64,000 nt of DNA from Halichondria panicea (taxonomy: Eukaryota > Porifera > Demospongiae > Suberitida > Halichondriidae): the NCBI RefSeq assembly GCF_963675165.1, contig NC_087390.1, positions 3,362,001 through 3,426,000 on the forward strand, given 5' to 3'. Made by a program: the position numbers and the translations under genes. Position 1 is the stretch's first letter, and every line of letters starts with the position of its first letter. The notes beneath the pieces are model-generated. The model was not told the origin of the DNA, did no database searches, and was given only the letters and a program-made list of their open reading frames with translations. Of this stretch, positions 23,313 through 36,800 are shown in pieces.

Positions 23313-23918
23313 ATGGACCGACGAATTGTACTGATTGGAGATGCTGGATGTGGCAAGACCGCATTGGCAATGAAAATGTCTGAAAACATCTTCAATGATT
23401 TCTACCAGCCTACAAGCTTCGAGAACTTCCAAGCTGAGCTCCCCACTAACAAAGGACGTTGCCAAATCACCATTATGGACACATCTGGCTGCCATGAGAA
23501 CACACAGCTACGAAAGCTGGCTTACAAAGAGTGTGATGCTGTGATTGTTTGCTTTGATCTCACTGATGAGGAGACACTCACTAGTGTAGAAAAGAAATGG
23601 ATCCCTGAATTGCGAGAGTATTGCCCACAAGTTCCAGTCTTCATTGCTGGCTGCAAACGTGCTATTATGTGCGAAAATAATTGCTGCTGTGGAAGAAACT
23701 GTTGCATGCAAACTGAAGAGGAGCTGCTGAGAATTGTGAGCAGTACTGGTGCTATGGCCTTCCTTGAGTGCTCAGCAGCTGAGCCCATCTCTGAAGATGG
23801 AGTCGAAAATCTATTCAAGTTTGTTGTTGAGTCTTCTGGCAAGAAAAAGAAAAGCATTCTTACATCTATCAAGAAACGATCTAAGCAGCTCAAACGACGA
23901 CTCTCGATTCACTTCTAA
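23313..23918 (+). CDS. Atypical Rho-family GTPase, Rnd-like, intronless
   Basis: This is a single-exon 201-residue protein. G1 is GDAGCGKT (9-16), switch I contains PTSFEN (33-38), G3 is DTSG (56-59), G4 is GCKRA (113-117) and G5 is ECSA (152-155). The Rho-type YxPTxFEN effector loop and GCGKTAL, DTSG and FD..ETL.SV.KKW words point to the Rnd subgroup. The site equal to Ras Gly12 is Ala11, Gln61 is Cys60, and Ala59 is Ser58, as in GTPase-dead Rnd proteins. The G4 Asp is replaced by Ala117. A Cys-rich insert (CENNCCCGRNCC, 120-131) replaces the Rho insert region. The C-terminus is strongly basic but ends RLSIHF with no CAAX box, so membrane contact would rely on charge. Rnd proteins antagonise RhoA signalling; that role here is inferred. 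Confidence 0.85.
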   Translation: MDRRIVLIGDAGCGKTALAMKMSENIFNDFYQPTSFENFQAELPTNKGRCQITIMDTSGCHENTQLRKLAYKECDAVIVCFDLTDEETLTSVEKKWIPELREYCPQVPVFIAGCKRAIMCENNCCCGRNCCMQTEEELLRIVSSTGAMAFLECSAAEPISEDGVENLFKFVVESSGKKKKSILTSIKKRSKQLKRRLSIHF

Positions 23919-24361
23919 ACTCGGGTCAAACTGTCAGCTGAACTGCAGCGCGAGCTCGCCTTCTTATAAGATCGAGAGAGAAGCCTTGCCGCTACAGAAC
24001 TATATACGGCCTGCCGAGGCAAAAGAGAATCCAATCCCAAACTTAATTTATACTTATTATGTTTATGTTTTACCTGTACATGTATAAGTAAGATTTTCGT
24101 AAGCAATGTGTTCACTATAAGATATTAACAATCAATTAATACAGTCAATGTAACATTGTAAAGCAGAAAACAAAATGGGCAAAATTATGAACTGGCATAC
24201 CTAGTTATCACAGGTATAATTTATCATGCATGATTATGTTAGTACGTGTTGGATAATTTAATGATGGTCAATTCAAGATTAAGTTACACATATGTGTTTG
24301 TTTCAAATGCTAAAACTGGTTATAACTTTAGGAATTAAGGGATTTATACTAATGACATATC

Positions 24362-24576
24362 TACCGTATAGCGCAAAATTTTCGAGGCACTTATATTTCG
24401 TGGGCCGGGATGGCCTCTAAAAGCATTTCGTTGCACAATGTTCGTGCATGGAAATGTCTGCTTACCAGAAGCCACGCCTTTACTTTGCACGTTATATCAT
24501 ATTTCGTGTAGGATTGCTAATTAATCCACGAAATCAGTGAAAATTAAGCCCCTCGCAAATTTCGCGCTATACGGTA
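24362..24576. mobile_element. MITE, TACCGTATAGCGCAAAATTT termini (copy 1)
   Basis: The left end TACCGTATAGCGCAAAATTT and the right end AAATTTCGCGCTATACGGTA form an inverted repeat. Further inner pairs are TTCGAGGCAC..GCCCCTCG and TATTTCGTG..CACGAAAT. A diverged reverse-oriented copy lies at 51950-52159, sharing GGCGTGGCTTC and ACGTGCAAAG. Confidence 0.8.
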
Positions 24577-24657
24577 TGAGGGATTTTGCATGTGTAGTAG
24601 ACAATTGTATAACTATAACTCTTTTATAATAGAGTACGTTAATTGCATGCATTAAAT

Positions 24658-24663
24658 TTTATT
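24658..24663 (-). terminator. Candidate poly(A) signal of the PTPN gene
   Basis: AATAAA on the minus strand, about 175 nt beyond the phosphatase stop codon. It is the nearest canonical hexamer on that side. Confidence 0.45.
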
Positions 24664-24836
24664 GCACGATATTATTCAATATTATTAATGCATGCTTGAC
24701 AATACAAAAAAACTCACTGAATTTTGACAATAGATAATAATAATTATGAGTGTTAATTTCGAAAAAATGACAGATGAAAAAGGGTATAAAATGTGGCACA
24801 CAAAAATTGATTTGAGTTACTGTCCGTTAGTCCTCA

Positions 24837-27800
24837 CTATGTGTAGCTCATAGGAGAGCGGTGAGTGGAGTTCTTCTTTTCTCTCGAGGAAGGGATCTCA
24901 ATTTCAACGTAGTCATCTACGTAAAAAGAAACACATAATTTATACACAGATACATAATAATAATTATTATTATAGTCATAAATTACAGTGTTTACATTTA
25001 GAAGTAGCATGATCACCTTGAGCCTGATTTGATAGCATACATGAAGCGGGTTATAATAACAGGGTGACTATTAAATATTTTGGTTTCACATGCATTTTAT
25101 TACTTTATAAGACAAGTTTTTACAACAAAGTAAAACCATGCAATGGAGCTTACCTTCGTATGCCTTGACTATGCTCTCACAGACAAATTGGAACTGGATC
25201 TGAGAAAGTAGAGTGCAATTTAATCAGAGAAATAATTATTAGAGGTGTTGTACTGGAAGTACTATTAATTAGGCTGATTCAGAAAACAGTAAGCAGCATT
25301 CTTTCACAAGAAGTGCCCGTTATAAAATACCCACCATTCTAAGCATAATTATAATGCTCTCATTGATAGCATTTCCGAACACACTTGAACAACCACACTT
25401 TATAAGTTTATGTACATTTACAGACACACGTGCGAAAGCACCCATTGCATGATTAACTCAAAGTGAGGAAAAGAAGGTATTCCACCTCATGGATCCACTA
25501 AGATTGCATGGTAAAAAATTAATGATTCGGTATCTATGGTTATAGTGTCCCTCATCCCTCAAGCTAAAGCCCTTGAGCTTTGGGACACTATAACACATAG
25601 ATACCTCATGCCCATGTTCTAACTTATAACATAGCTAAAATAGTGATATTTACGGCCATTTTCCTTACAGGAGTTTGTACAAGCATCCCTCGTTGATCTC
25701 TCATGATCCGCACTACGTCTAGAGGGTATATGGGCTCCAACACTTCTATCTTGCACAGGGCTGTCTCCATGAGAATAAACACACCAGTACGACCAATTCC
25801 AGCACTGCAAATGGGTTTACAATATTTGAAACAGACAAAAAAAACTGCGTGTGGATGAAGAGCAAGTGGTACACATATATATAGCTGCCGGTGTCTTGGC
25901 TAATAGAAAACACACTGACCTGCAATGGACAACCACTGGTCCCTTCACTTGTCCCCTCAGTGTCCGCATGCTCTGAACAAACCTCAGGAAGTCCAACTTG
26001 CTACCCGGGATACCTGCATGTGAGCACCAACTATGATATACAGTATATTGTATACAATGTCATGGTAACAACTATTTTTGCGCAGGCACATTTAAGGGAC
26101 ACGCCGCCATTGACTCTGTCGTAGATACATCAGTTGGATAATCCAGTGATGGGACTATAATTTATGATAAACGCTTGAGAGCGGTTGTTTGCCTCAGGCA
26201 ATTAAGCTCACCCACACACAGGTTGTCTGTGGTCAGATGAGCAAGATAGCTGACCTTAATTCAAGTACTCATCACCAATATTTAATTAATATTCAGCCAC
26301 TAACAGTCTCGGTGGACCACAATTCGATTGATGGTTGGGTTCTGTGTGCAAGCAACGCAACCACAGCCAGGGCTTGTAGCCTTACTTCCATATAAGGGTA
26401 CAACTGTAACTGTACAACTGGCATAGTTACAGAAACTTTACAGCACAATCTTTCTCCAAAGCACCTTAAATTTCCCTTTGTCTGGGGTTACCGATGCAAT
26501 TACACCTGTTTATGTCTCGTGTTCTGTGTATTAACCACTCATTGTGCTGGATACAATTACACACCTGCTTATGCCTAGTGTTCTATATATAAACCAACCC
26601 ATTGCGCATGTACAGTTACATGTAGTAGTGCAGTAGTGTTGTTACACATAATTATACTCACCATGGTCTGGCCAGTCGATGTACTGCATGTGAACCACAT
26701 TACGTTCCTCGCCACTCTGTGTGTGAAGAGGGTAGGTGGTGAACAGTTAGTAATTACAGCATTCAAGAATTCACAAACTCTATAATACATTACACTGTCA
26801 TTACAGAAAGAGTAACATGTTGTAAAACCGGTGTTGTTAATACATGTAGCTAGCAGGCAATGAAGTTAAATGAAATTTTTACTCACAAAAATCACCGTGT
26901 TCGAGTTGAACGCATTTTTTACGAAAATTACCCGCTATACGGTAAACATTATAGAGGAAGTGTAGTATTGAGCACTGATCCTATTACTACACGCTCACCG
27001 CGAGGATGGTTATGTAACAGAAAATACGATGAATATTACTTAACACTTAACATAATACGATTATAGTGAACAAGGAAACGTGTATGTGTGCATGTACTAT
27101 GAATTTGAAAAAATGCAGCACATTTTAGCTAATACATGAGCCACAAGCCATGAAAAGGCACCAAACATACCAGCTAATAATTGATGCAGGTGAAGTGTGT
27201 CTGAGGTTACAACTACCATGGTTTCTTATACAGCTGGGCCGTTTAGAGGCTAAAGCTAGTAACATGTGTTTAGAGTAAAATGTTATCTGCTGGCATGTCA
27301 AATGCAAGAGTCTATGCAACGAGTAGAGATTCCATCCAGTAGTTAATTAAGTTTATTTGAAATGCACAAGTCATGTTTTAACAATTCAGTCCGTAGAACT
27401 TTCAAACTGTACATTAAACAGTCACTATAATCACAGAAAGAGTAACATGTTAGTACTGTAGCTATAGTAGAAGTACATGTAGTACTGTTACATAGCTGGA
27501 TGAATCTATGCCTTCGGGTATATCATTATAGAGAAAGTGTTATCGAGCACTGATCCGTATAGTTATGATCCACGCTTACCATGAGAATGATTATGTAACA
27601 GAAATTACGATGCACATTACTTAACACCTAACACCGATGTAATACGATTATAGCGAACAAGGAAACGTGTATGTGTGCATGTACTATGAATTTGAAAAAA
27701 TGCAGTACATTTCTATAAAGGAAACCTTACCCAAACTCAGATTAACTTTAGTAAAAGGTGATTAATTATGGGGGTTGAACATGTTAACGAACAAGGAAAC

Positions 27801-30800
27801 GTGTATGTGATGCATGTACTATGAATTTGACAGTACATTTCTATAAAGGAAACCTGACCCAAACTCAGGTTAACTTTTTATAGTAAAAGGTGATTAATTA
27901 TGGGGGTTGAACATGTGCTTAAGCATACAATGTACGTCATGCAAGCTCGCTGCCAGTTAAACTAGCTGGTGCATGTGCTTATAGTTAAAATTCTATTTCA
28001 GGTTTTTTTTTGCTAGATCAGTTTTATTGGCCATGCATGAGTGTCAGGTGCAAACCAGTATACAATACCACGAACTCCCTAGGGACATCTGAGCAAACCA
28101 CATGCAGGTTGTGGTGTGCCACTAATTGCCTGTGGCCACACAGATACCATTGAAGAGAGCAGACTAGTGGTCTCAAGTGGCAAGCTAGACAGACAGGCTA
28201 AGAATACCAGTCCCTTAGCTGTGTTGCTATTTTTGGAGTCCACCTAATGCAATGATGCAAACATAATGAAGGCTAATCCAATTAAGACAGGCTAATTAGC
28301 ACATCATTATTATCTCGTGCGCATGCAGCAGGGGAAGAGTGAGTGATTGGTGTGTTCGTGTGTGTGCATGCATCAGGGGCGTAGCCAGGATTTGAGAGAG
28401 GGGGGTGCTGGATGAATGAATCGTCGGAATTACCAGTGCGCAGAGTGCATTGGCGGTGTGAAACACGCCCCAACGGGGGGGGGGGTCTGGGGGCACTCCC
28501 CCAGAAAATTTTGGTTGTTACATGCTCTGAGATTGATTCTAACGCAATCTGGCTAAAGAAATGAGGGTACTGCTGCTTTGAGGCCTGGTGGTTAGCCACA
28601 TCTTCATCTGAAGATGTCCTGTACGGCATTGTTTTGAGTTGTGACAATTAAATCAGCTGCTAACCAGGTTCTGCTTGTGAATTAGCAGAACAGGGTGGCA
28701 AACCACTTGCAATTGCAGTGCTGCTCTGTGAACTGGGCTCAACTGAAAATACTCAAAGAGTGACATGATGATGATGGTGATAGCTGCTCTGCAACTCTGT
28801 GGGGGACCTTGGTCTGGCTTTGCGCATGTGCACTGGATGCACTGAATATTTGGAGGTGGAGCTAGCTAGTTGGAGGTGGAGTTTTGAGGTGATCGAGCTC
28901 TTCAGTATATCAACTAGTTAGTAAAAGGAACTTGTGGAGCAGAGTCTGATGCCAGAGGGGGGTGCTGGAGCACCCTCTGCCCCCCTCTGGCTATGCTACT
29001 GTGCATGGGCACAAAAATGAGCTGTTAGATACTTTTATGGATTGCTTTAACTGCATGCTAATGAGACAGTGGTTGAAAAAATAATAGGGTACTTATAGTT
29101 GAAACTTGTAAACGATCTTCAAAGGCGACAAAAAACACTGTTTTTTATACATTCACGATCATTCCACATAATGTTAAGGTCGTTATGGTAAAAATTTATC
29201 GTATCCGTTTTGCCGCTACGCAATGAAGATCAACGAACGGGGTAAATGCTCTACTGAGCTATGCATGCAGCCACATATTCTACATTGTTCAATTTACACA
29301 AAATAAGCTAGATTTGTAAATACGAATCTTCGGTGGCCCAACGACATTCTAAAAGAACAGGAAATAGAATATGAAGGTTAAACTCAACATGTGATTTTCA
29401 ACAAGTTCATCGGCTCCTTCTAACCCAAACTCAACATACTGAGACCAACACAATGCAAATAGTGTAATAAAAGCATACTATACTGTACTCGTGAGCTAGT
29501 GCATGAATACAGTCTGAGTTACGAACCAATCAATAGAACGCAGGCTTAGCCGCTAGGTGTTAAGCAATCCCTAAAACACGCTAGGTGTTGACATTGCTGA
29601 GGGTACAGTTACGATGTAATGTATTGTAAAACTAGAAAGTGTGTGTGATACTTGCAGCCCAAGGGCATGTGGCAACTTCTACAGCATGCGGTACTAAAAA
29701 TGTTAAAAATAAATCTAGATCGATTACTAATCATGGCTGAGAACATAATATTATGACTGTACTTTAGACTGTAATTATAGGCTTAGGTTTCTGCAATCTG
29801 TACACGCAATCATGTGAGTGCAGATATCAATCGGGTGGGTGCTGATTACCATTAATGATATTCATAGTTCTAATGAGGTGTTACTTGAGGAAATTCAGCA
29901 AGGCATGTGAAGGAGCGCTATACATGTACACGTGTTTAAACCCCCTGTGCATGCGCACCTTATTGGTTAACACTTAATAAAGACACAGCAACTAAATTCA
30001 GAGACGCTATTTGGGCGTGCCGATATGCATTCGTACACAAGGAGACATGCATGTAACCAGGGGAAGAGCTAGAAATACAAACCACGTACAACATGTGTGT
30101 CAGCGAAATAATGATGAAAGTCTGATATTGAATTACTAAAATGAATGGAATGAATCTATGACGCACCTACAAATGCATGTAATAAAACAATAATAGACAT
30201 TTAAAGTGCAGTCACATGACTGTATTTGATGAATGTCATTGGCTGCAGGTCACATGATAAGCAATAAGAGCCAATCTATAATGATGAAAGTCTGGTATTG
30301 CATTGCCGCAAGGATAGGAATAGTTTTCTATGCACAGCGGTATCAATCATCGCTCATTCATAAACATGTACAACAAAAATATTACATTGCATGGAAACAT
30401 CAAGTATTGCATGTACAGTGTTACATGTAGAGTCATTTTGTACATGTACAGTGCAAGTGCAATCTCATGTATTAGTAATCTAAGGTACCATTTCATCTCA
30501 TGCATGCAGGCATGTCAGCGTTTGGAACCAAATCATGGGATATTTGATGGATAAACAAATAAATAAACAAATGCAATTACATTCACTATTATGGATAAAT
30601 AAACAAGCGAACTGACAAATACATTCACTGTATGTACATCAAAGAACTAAAATTCAGGGCTACTTAGATGCTGACTGCATGCAAGAGAAAATACCGCTCC
30701 TATAAATAGATATCCCAACTTTGGAAGCAGTGAATATCATGAAGGATTGCCACGGTGATGGTAGGTTAACTATACACTAGTATCATTATGTACAGATACA

Positions 30801-33800
30801 AATTAAGCGTGTACTTCATCTTCAAAGGATATAACTATCATTATAAATGCTGCCATGGTCACCTTCCGTCTAGGAAAGACATAATGTATATTCATTGGAT
30901 AATTAAGGGGAACAAACACTTAAGAAAATGTGCAAGGGATATATAATCACATGACAAGCATTCTCGCACTCATCTACAAGCTACGGCACATTGGAAAGGT
31001 CATCCTGAGAGCTACATGGCACATTAGAAAGGTCATCTTGAAAGCTACATGATGGCACATTGGAAAGGTCATCCTGAGAGCTACATGGCATATTAGAAAG
31101 GTCATCCTGAAAGCTACATGATGGCACATTGGAAAGGTCATCCTGAGAGCTACATGGCATATTAGAAAGGTCATCCTGAAAGCTACATGATGGCACATTG
31201 GAAAGGTCATCCTGAGAGCTACATGATGGCACATTGGAAAGGTCATCCTGAGAGCTACATGATGGCACATTGACCTTTCCAATGTGCCACATGTCAATAT
31301 TGCACCAAGGGCGAGCCTTTGGGGCGTCGATACGCCTTTGGTTGCACACACAATCACTCTGCACAGTTTGTTAAACTGTTGTGTGATGGTTTAAATTGGT
31401 TACAGCTAAACAAAGGACTAAAAAATCTGTATACATAGCTTAAGACCTAGCTGACACAGGCTCATGGAACTTAATTCCCAATCCATGAGCGTTTATATAA
31501 GGTTCTTTACACAGCCTATAGCAATTAATGGGGACGTGAAAAATATGACAGGACCAGCTTAATGGCCTTAGCAACTCTTCAACCACAGCTAGGGTCATGA
31601 CAACAGTGGATCTATATAGCACAATATCAACTCAGTTTAGTACATGTTGTAATTCAAGGAACATTTTCATCGACTACATGCATGTAGATAACAATAAGAA
31701 ATACATCACAGAGAATTTACTATAATTATGGAAAAGCCGATGTGTTGTCCAGCTAACAGCTCTAGTAATGAAAGCACCAGATCCTCAGTGTATGTCTCGC
31801 AATAGACGGCTAAACATTGAATATTTACATAATTACGGGAATGATGGACCTTGGACTGTTGCTCAAAAAGATGTATACAGTTAAACGCCCACAACTATTA
31901 CTTTGAAGATTGCATCATAAGCAGTTAACATGTTTATTTGTGGGCATGGAAAGCAATGAAGGAAAGGGCAACTGTCAGCAAATAATTGTATTCACGATCA
32001 ATGAATCAACTTCGCAGGGCAAGCTCTAGTTGACACTCTCACCCTATTCCATGCTTGAAATAATTCCCCTATAGCAACATTCACACAAGACAATAGGTAA
32101 TCATTTGATCTCTTGTAGCATGATGCATACACACTTTATTTATGCGGCAAGCTTGGGGGATTGCAAGTACACTAAACGTAGACAGTTAACAGACAGTATG
32201 CAAATAGTTGGTTTACAGTCGATTGGGTTTTCACTTAGAAACACTCTAAACACTTAGAATACAATGCACATAGGAACGCTCACACATGCTTAGGTCGATA
32301 GACTGTAATGAGGTCAAATACCTATGAAAATGAACAGATACGCTTGGCTACACTGTGTGGAGTTAGCAGCTTCTTTATGGAAGGGGCTGTGAACTAGAAT
32401 GCATGCTTCAGACAATCCACAATTAACCTTGTGCATTGAAGCGTGCATACCCGCCCTATGAATGTGTGTACATCAAGGGCTGAGATGGCTGCAGTATGTG
32501 CAGTGTAATGCAGCTAGTGTAATATCTCTATTTTGGCCATGCATGTACCCTATCAGCAAGCTAGTCCAATAAAGATGTCCCCTAAGCTTTTTACAGGACA
32601 CCTGTGACTCCCTTTAAGCAGGTTTCACGAATCAATAGTATCAAGATGAGTGCATACCGATCAACCAGGGCCCAATTATAGCAACAGGGTAGGGCCTCCA
32701 AGACGTGGCTTGAGCTTGAGCCAGCATTTCCCATGCACCGGAAATAATTATACCTACGGTTGGCATGCAGATACTGCCATACCAGACATTCTACCCCCAC
32801 TCAATGGTTACCACATGTATCTTACACAAGGCAGATCATTGCAGCATGGTCTTCCTTTTGCTGCTGTAACCACGTTATGTGCACAACACATACAACACTC
32901 AAATACACCCCTACAAGACAAGAGGTTCTCTCTAGAGGGGGGAGGAGGGGATTTCGGGCAGAGTTGAATTTTTTGTGTCAACATGTATCTCCATAAAAGA
33001 CTCTCACCATTCTATTCTTGAGCTTGAGCTGTCTCGTGACAATCACCCTATCGGTCTGTTCCGACAGATTCGTCACACCGTATTTCCCGTATTCCTGTTT
33101 GCAGCCCAGGTCTGGCCAATACTTACAGCACCTCACTTTACCCTCCTCCACAATGCCAGTCAGCATCACCACCAGCGTAGAGTGCTGCTCCCAGACCATC
33201 TGGTGTGTGTGAGGTGTTGTGATGAGTGTGAGGTGTGTGAGGTGTGGGGTAGGAAAACTACACTGGGGCACCCCCATAGAACTGTAGAATGTGAGTTTTT
33301 AAAAATGTATTTACAGAATTGTATCTACACATGCACGTACATGTACAGGGGCAGTGGATATCAATTTTAAAATTACTAATTACCAATTAGACTCCCTTTA
33401 CACAATGCAAAAAATAAATTAAAAAAATCCTTAAACGTGTGTAGGTGGATAAAACACTCGCATTCTGTTCCACGATCCTGATAAATGAACCTCTTTGCTA
33501 CAATTACTCTATACCCACGAAAATAGACAAATTATAGATGCCAGTAACTTGAGCTTGTTATGCCAGACAATTAGGGAGTAAAGGTCTGGGGAACATGGTA
33601 TGCCATGAAATAAATACCACTGTGCATCTCATACAATAGAACACCCACCATGCAGTTTACCATGCTCGCCACCAATTAGTACAATATATACTCACCTGCC
33701 AGAAGTCCTTGCACGTGTGTTGCATGGGGCCCTGAGCCGCTATGTAGTGGTTGATCTGTCCAGTGGTGTAGATCTCCAGGTCTACCTTGTTGGCATTAAC

Positions 33801-36800
33801 GTAGTCAGGTCCCTCGTTCAACTGCACTCGAGTCTCATCATCTGAATGAAGAGAGAGAGTAGAGCATTGAAAGTGTGTGCTACTCATACAGAGGATTTCA
33901 GGTTGGTTGGCAGAAGTGAATTGCAGCCATCCATGACCATCTCATTCACACACAGTGTACAAACATGTTTTACAATTAGTCGTCATGGTTGACTGCTGCA
34001 CTTCAACTTTTAACTTCTGCCAACCAACCAACCTAAAAGCAATTTAATGCTCAGAGAGGACATACAATAACGGCATGCAGGTGTTATGTGCAGCAGGTGT
34101 GAATCTACATGTAGGTATAGAGGACTAATTACTGTATTGGATGCACTTGCCATGTACGTACGATATCAGAATTAATTTTTACATGTACAAAAAAAGATGT
34201 ACAGTTCCAGTTTAGTTACATGTACGTAATCTGGCCTGTTTGGGTGAACGGCCCACTCTCTATATACACACCCGGCTGATACCAAGCACTCACAGGCCGA
34301 GATGTCTCTGTATCTGTTCTTGCTGAGGTTGTGAGGTAGCTTGCTAGCTATGGCCGCCATTCCAGGTTTTCTTCGATACAGTCTCTACAGGTGATACAAA
34401 CATTTAGTGCTTACCACACAACAAGAATGGAGTACAGTGGAATATACTCTAAATGTGGACTCAAATATGGACAACGTTTTTAACCAGGACACACAACCAA
34501 GTTTAGAATTGAGTCCATAAATAATGAGAATTTCCCTCCGCATGCGTCTAGACACAACCCAACCCACCCCGCCCCCACACCACACACATCCTCACATCAT
34601 AGTGTAGCAGTGACCTTCCGTTGACCAGACTCTCCTTGAGTATTGTCAGAGACTCCCTGAGCATGTATCCAGGGTCATCGAGCTTCGACTCAGAGAGACT
34701 GGCCGGGGCCGGATTGATTCTGTTCAGGTTACGAGGCTTCACAATTAGGACCAACTCCCTATAAGTACAGGAGGACATATGAGTGATAATTAATACACAA
34801 CTGGTACACAGTTTGCAGTCAACAAACAACAGATACATGTACATGGTTTCCTGGAACACGTACAACAGTCATAATATTGACACATTCAATCCCCAGAAGA
34901 GATGCAGTGAAACCTGTTTTAACCCTACCTACAACTAAGTCTACGTACGCCCAATAATTTCCATTCAACATAATTACTATGCTAGCTATAATAATTATTT
35001 TCAGCCTCTGTCATTTTGCCCACCCAAGGGTGAACGCTAACAACATCTCTATACTGGAATAACCCATTTATAGAATTAAACTTAGCCGACAGTATAATAT
35101 GTACCCTAGGCTATTCTAATGCCCACCTTGAACTCTGTTCCCTACTAGTCGCTATCATAGTAATGAGACGATCGTGGGTCTGCTCTGTCACTGTCTTGCC
35201 GTTGATGTACAGGATCTGGTCACCCTCCTCTAGTGGCGGGTTACATAGGGACGACTGTGGAGGGGGAGGGGGTGGGATTTGGAATAGGTGCATGACACAC
35301 TGCACTACGTATTACGGTATTCGAGCATATACAGTTTGCAATACATTAGGCCTCAAGGACATAATATTATTATTGTTTTGACTTTAATTGGGAGCTCAAA
35401 CGTACACTTATTAATCTATTGACTTACTGCTGATCCCTCTGTAACCTTGGTGACCATAACGGGACCATTTTCATCAACACCACCCTGCGTGGTAAAGATC
35501 ATCGCATTAATAAAGAACAATAGAGTATTTCTAAATAGTAGGTAAAGATCATTTAGTTTAGAAAACTCAATCAAGTGTGTTTATACATCTATGTTCGGTT
35601 AAGATCACCAAACTGGAAAGCTATTATATACATGTACAGTACCTATTAGTGTACAGCAGGTCTATCAGTGCCCAGTGCATGCAACTCACTCTGAAGATGA
35701 ACCCGTATCTGCCCACTGAGTCAGCCAACATCCTGATGAGTAGCAGACCCTCTGACATCAAGTCATCCATGCACACCTACACAAGTATCAGTTAGTCAAT
35801 TATTATTGCAAAATAGATGTATAAATTGAGCCAACAACTACATAACTGGAGCCTCTACCTAAATATTACCAGCTGTCTTTTAGGTTAAAATAACGTACAA
35901 GAATGATGGCCGATCCTAGCTATACCAAGAACTATTGTCGTCGCATTACTAAAGAAAAATAGAGCACTTCTAAAAAATAGGTAAAGATCACTTAGTTTAG
36001 AAAACTCAATCAAGTGTGTACATTGAATGAGGGAAAGAGGATTTACTAGCAACTGCTCAAGATGGGAGACTTATCGCAATAACGGACTCAAACGTATAGA
36101 GACTCACCTGTCCAGCCTCCTCTTCAGCTGCCACTTGCTCGTCGTAGTATTCTGTTGGCTGTGGATCATGCAAGATATCACATGACTTTCACATGACATA
36201 AATATATATATATTGGATCAGAGGAGGTACGACATCCGCGTGTCAAAGGAAACGCGGATGATACGCGGATGTCATACCTCCTCTGATATTGGATACTAGA
36301 ATTATTATTATATAGATCAAAAGCTCACCGCGTTGTCGTTGTTGCTCATACGTCTGTAATTGGAGGTGAAGTTTGGGGAGATGCGTGTATTAGGTTCTGG
36401 TACAAGAGAGAACTGGCCACTGAGGTCGTTAGAAATAGCCACTCCAGGAAAGCCAATACTGCATGGTGTGTGTGAGGGGGAAGGGGGTGAGAGTGAGTAC
36501 CATTTACGTTGATTTACTTATTTCGGAACCGCCAGTGAATTAATTTTAACATTGTGTACAACAGATTTATTTGACCAATCCAAATACTTTCACAGACCTA
36601 TTCAGGATTATAGTTAGAATACAATGCACTCACTCCTCATAGTCCTCGTCATCGGAAGGGGACATCTGTGTTCTCCTGACCACCACAGGCCGACGTGTCT
36701 CACCACGACCCAGACTCTGGGCTCTTCTCACACTACTGCTTTGGACATCTTCAAACTCTGTACATACGTGAGATCGAGCGCATGGAGCAAGTGACAAGGA

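Larger units (their letters stand above)
23919..24836. other. Convergent gap between the Rnd-like gene and the PTPN gene
   Basis: This gap holds both 3' UTRs, a 215-bp MITE (24362-24576) and a candidate poly(A) signal for the minus-strand phosphatase. No additional gene is supported. Confidence 0.65.
26717..33007 (-). other. Long intron 20 of the PTPN gene
   Basis: This 6.3-kb intron interrupts the PTP domain just before the WPD-loop exon. It contains the 26.9-27.9 kb repeat copies, a 28.37-29.00 kb element and the 31-kb minisatellite. The remainder is unique-looking AT-rich DNA. No nested gene is convincing. Confidence 0.7.

Noticed and set aside
23522..23893. Minus-strand open frame of 123 codons
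   Set aside because: It is the antisense shadow of the Rnd-like GTPase, which shows all G motifs on the plus strand.
28282..28647. Minus-strand frame of 121 codons
   Set aside because: It falls in the GGGGCGTAGCC repeat element and its Pro run comes from a G-run.
30974..31364. CRISPR-like array or repetitive protein gene
   Set aside because: Units are contiguous with no unique spacers, the host is eukaryotic, and the open frames only reflect unit lengths divisible by three.
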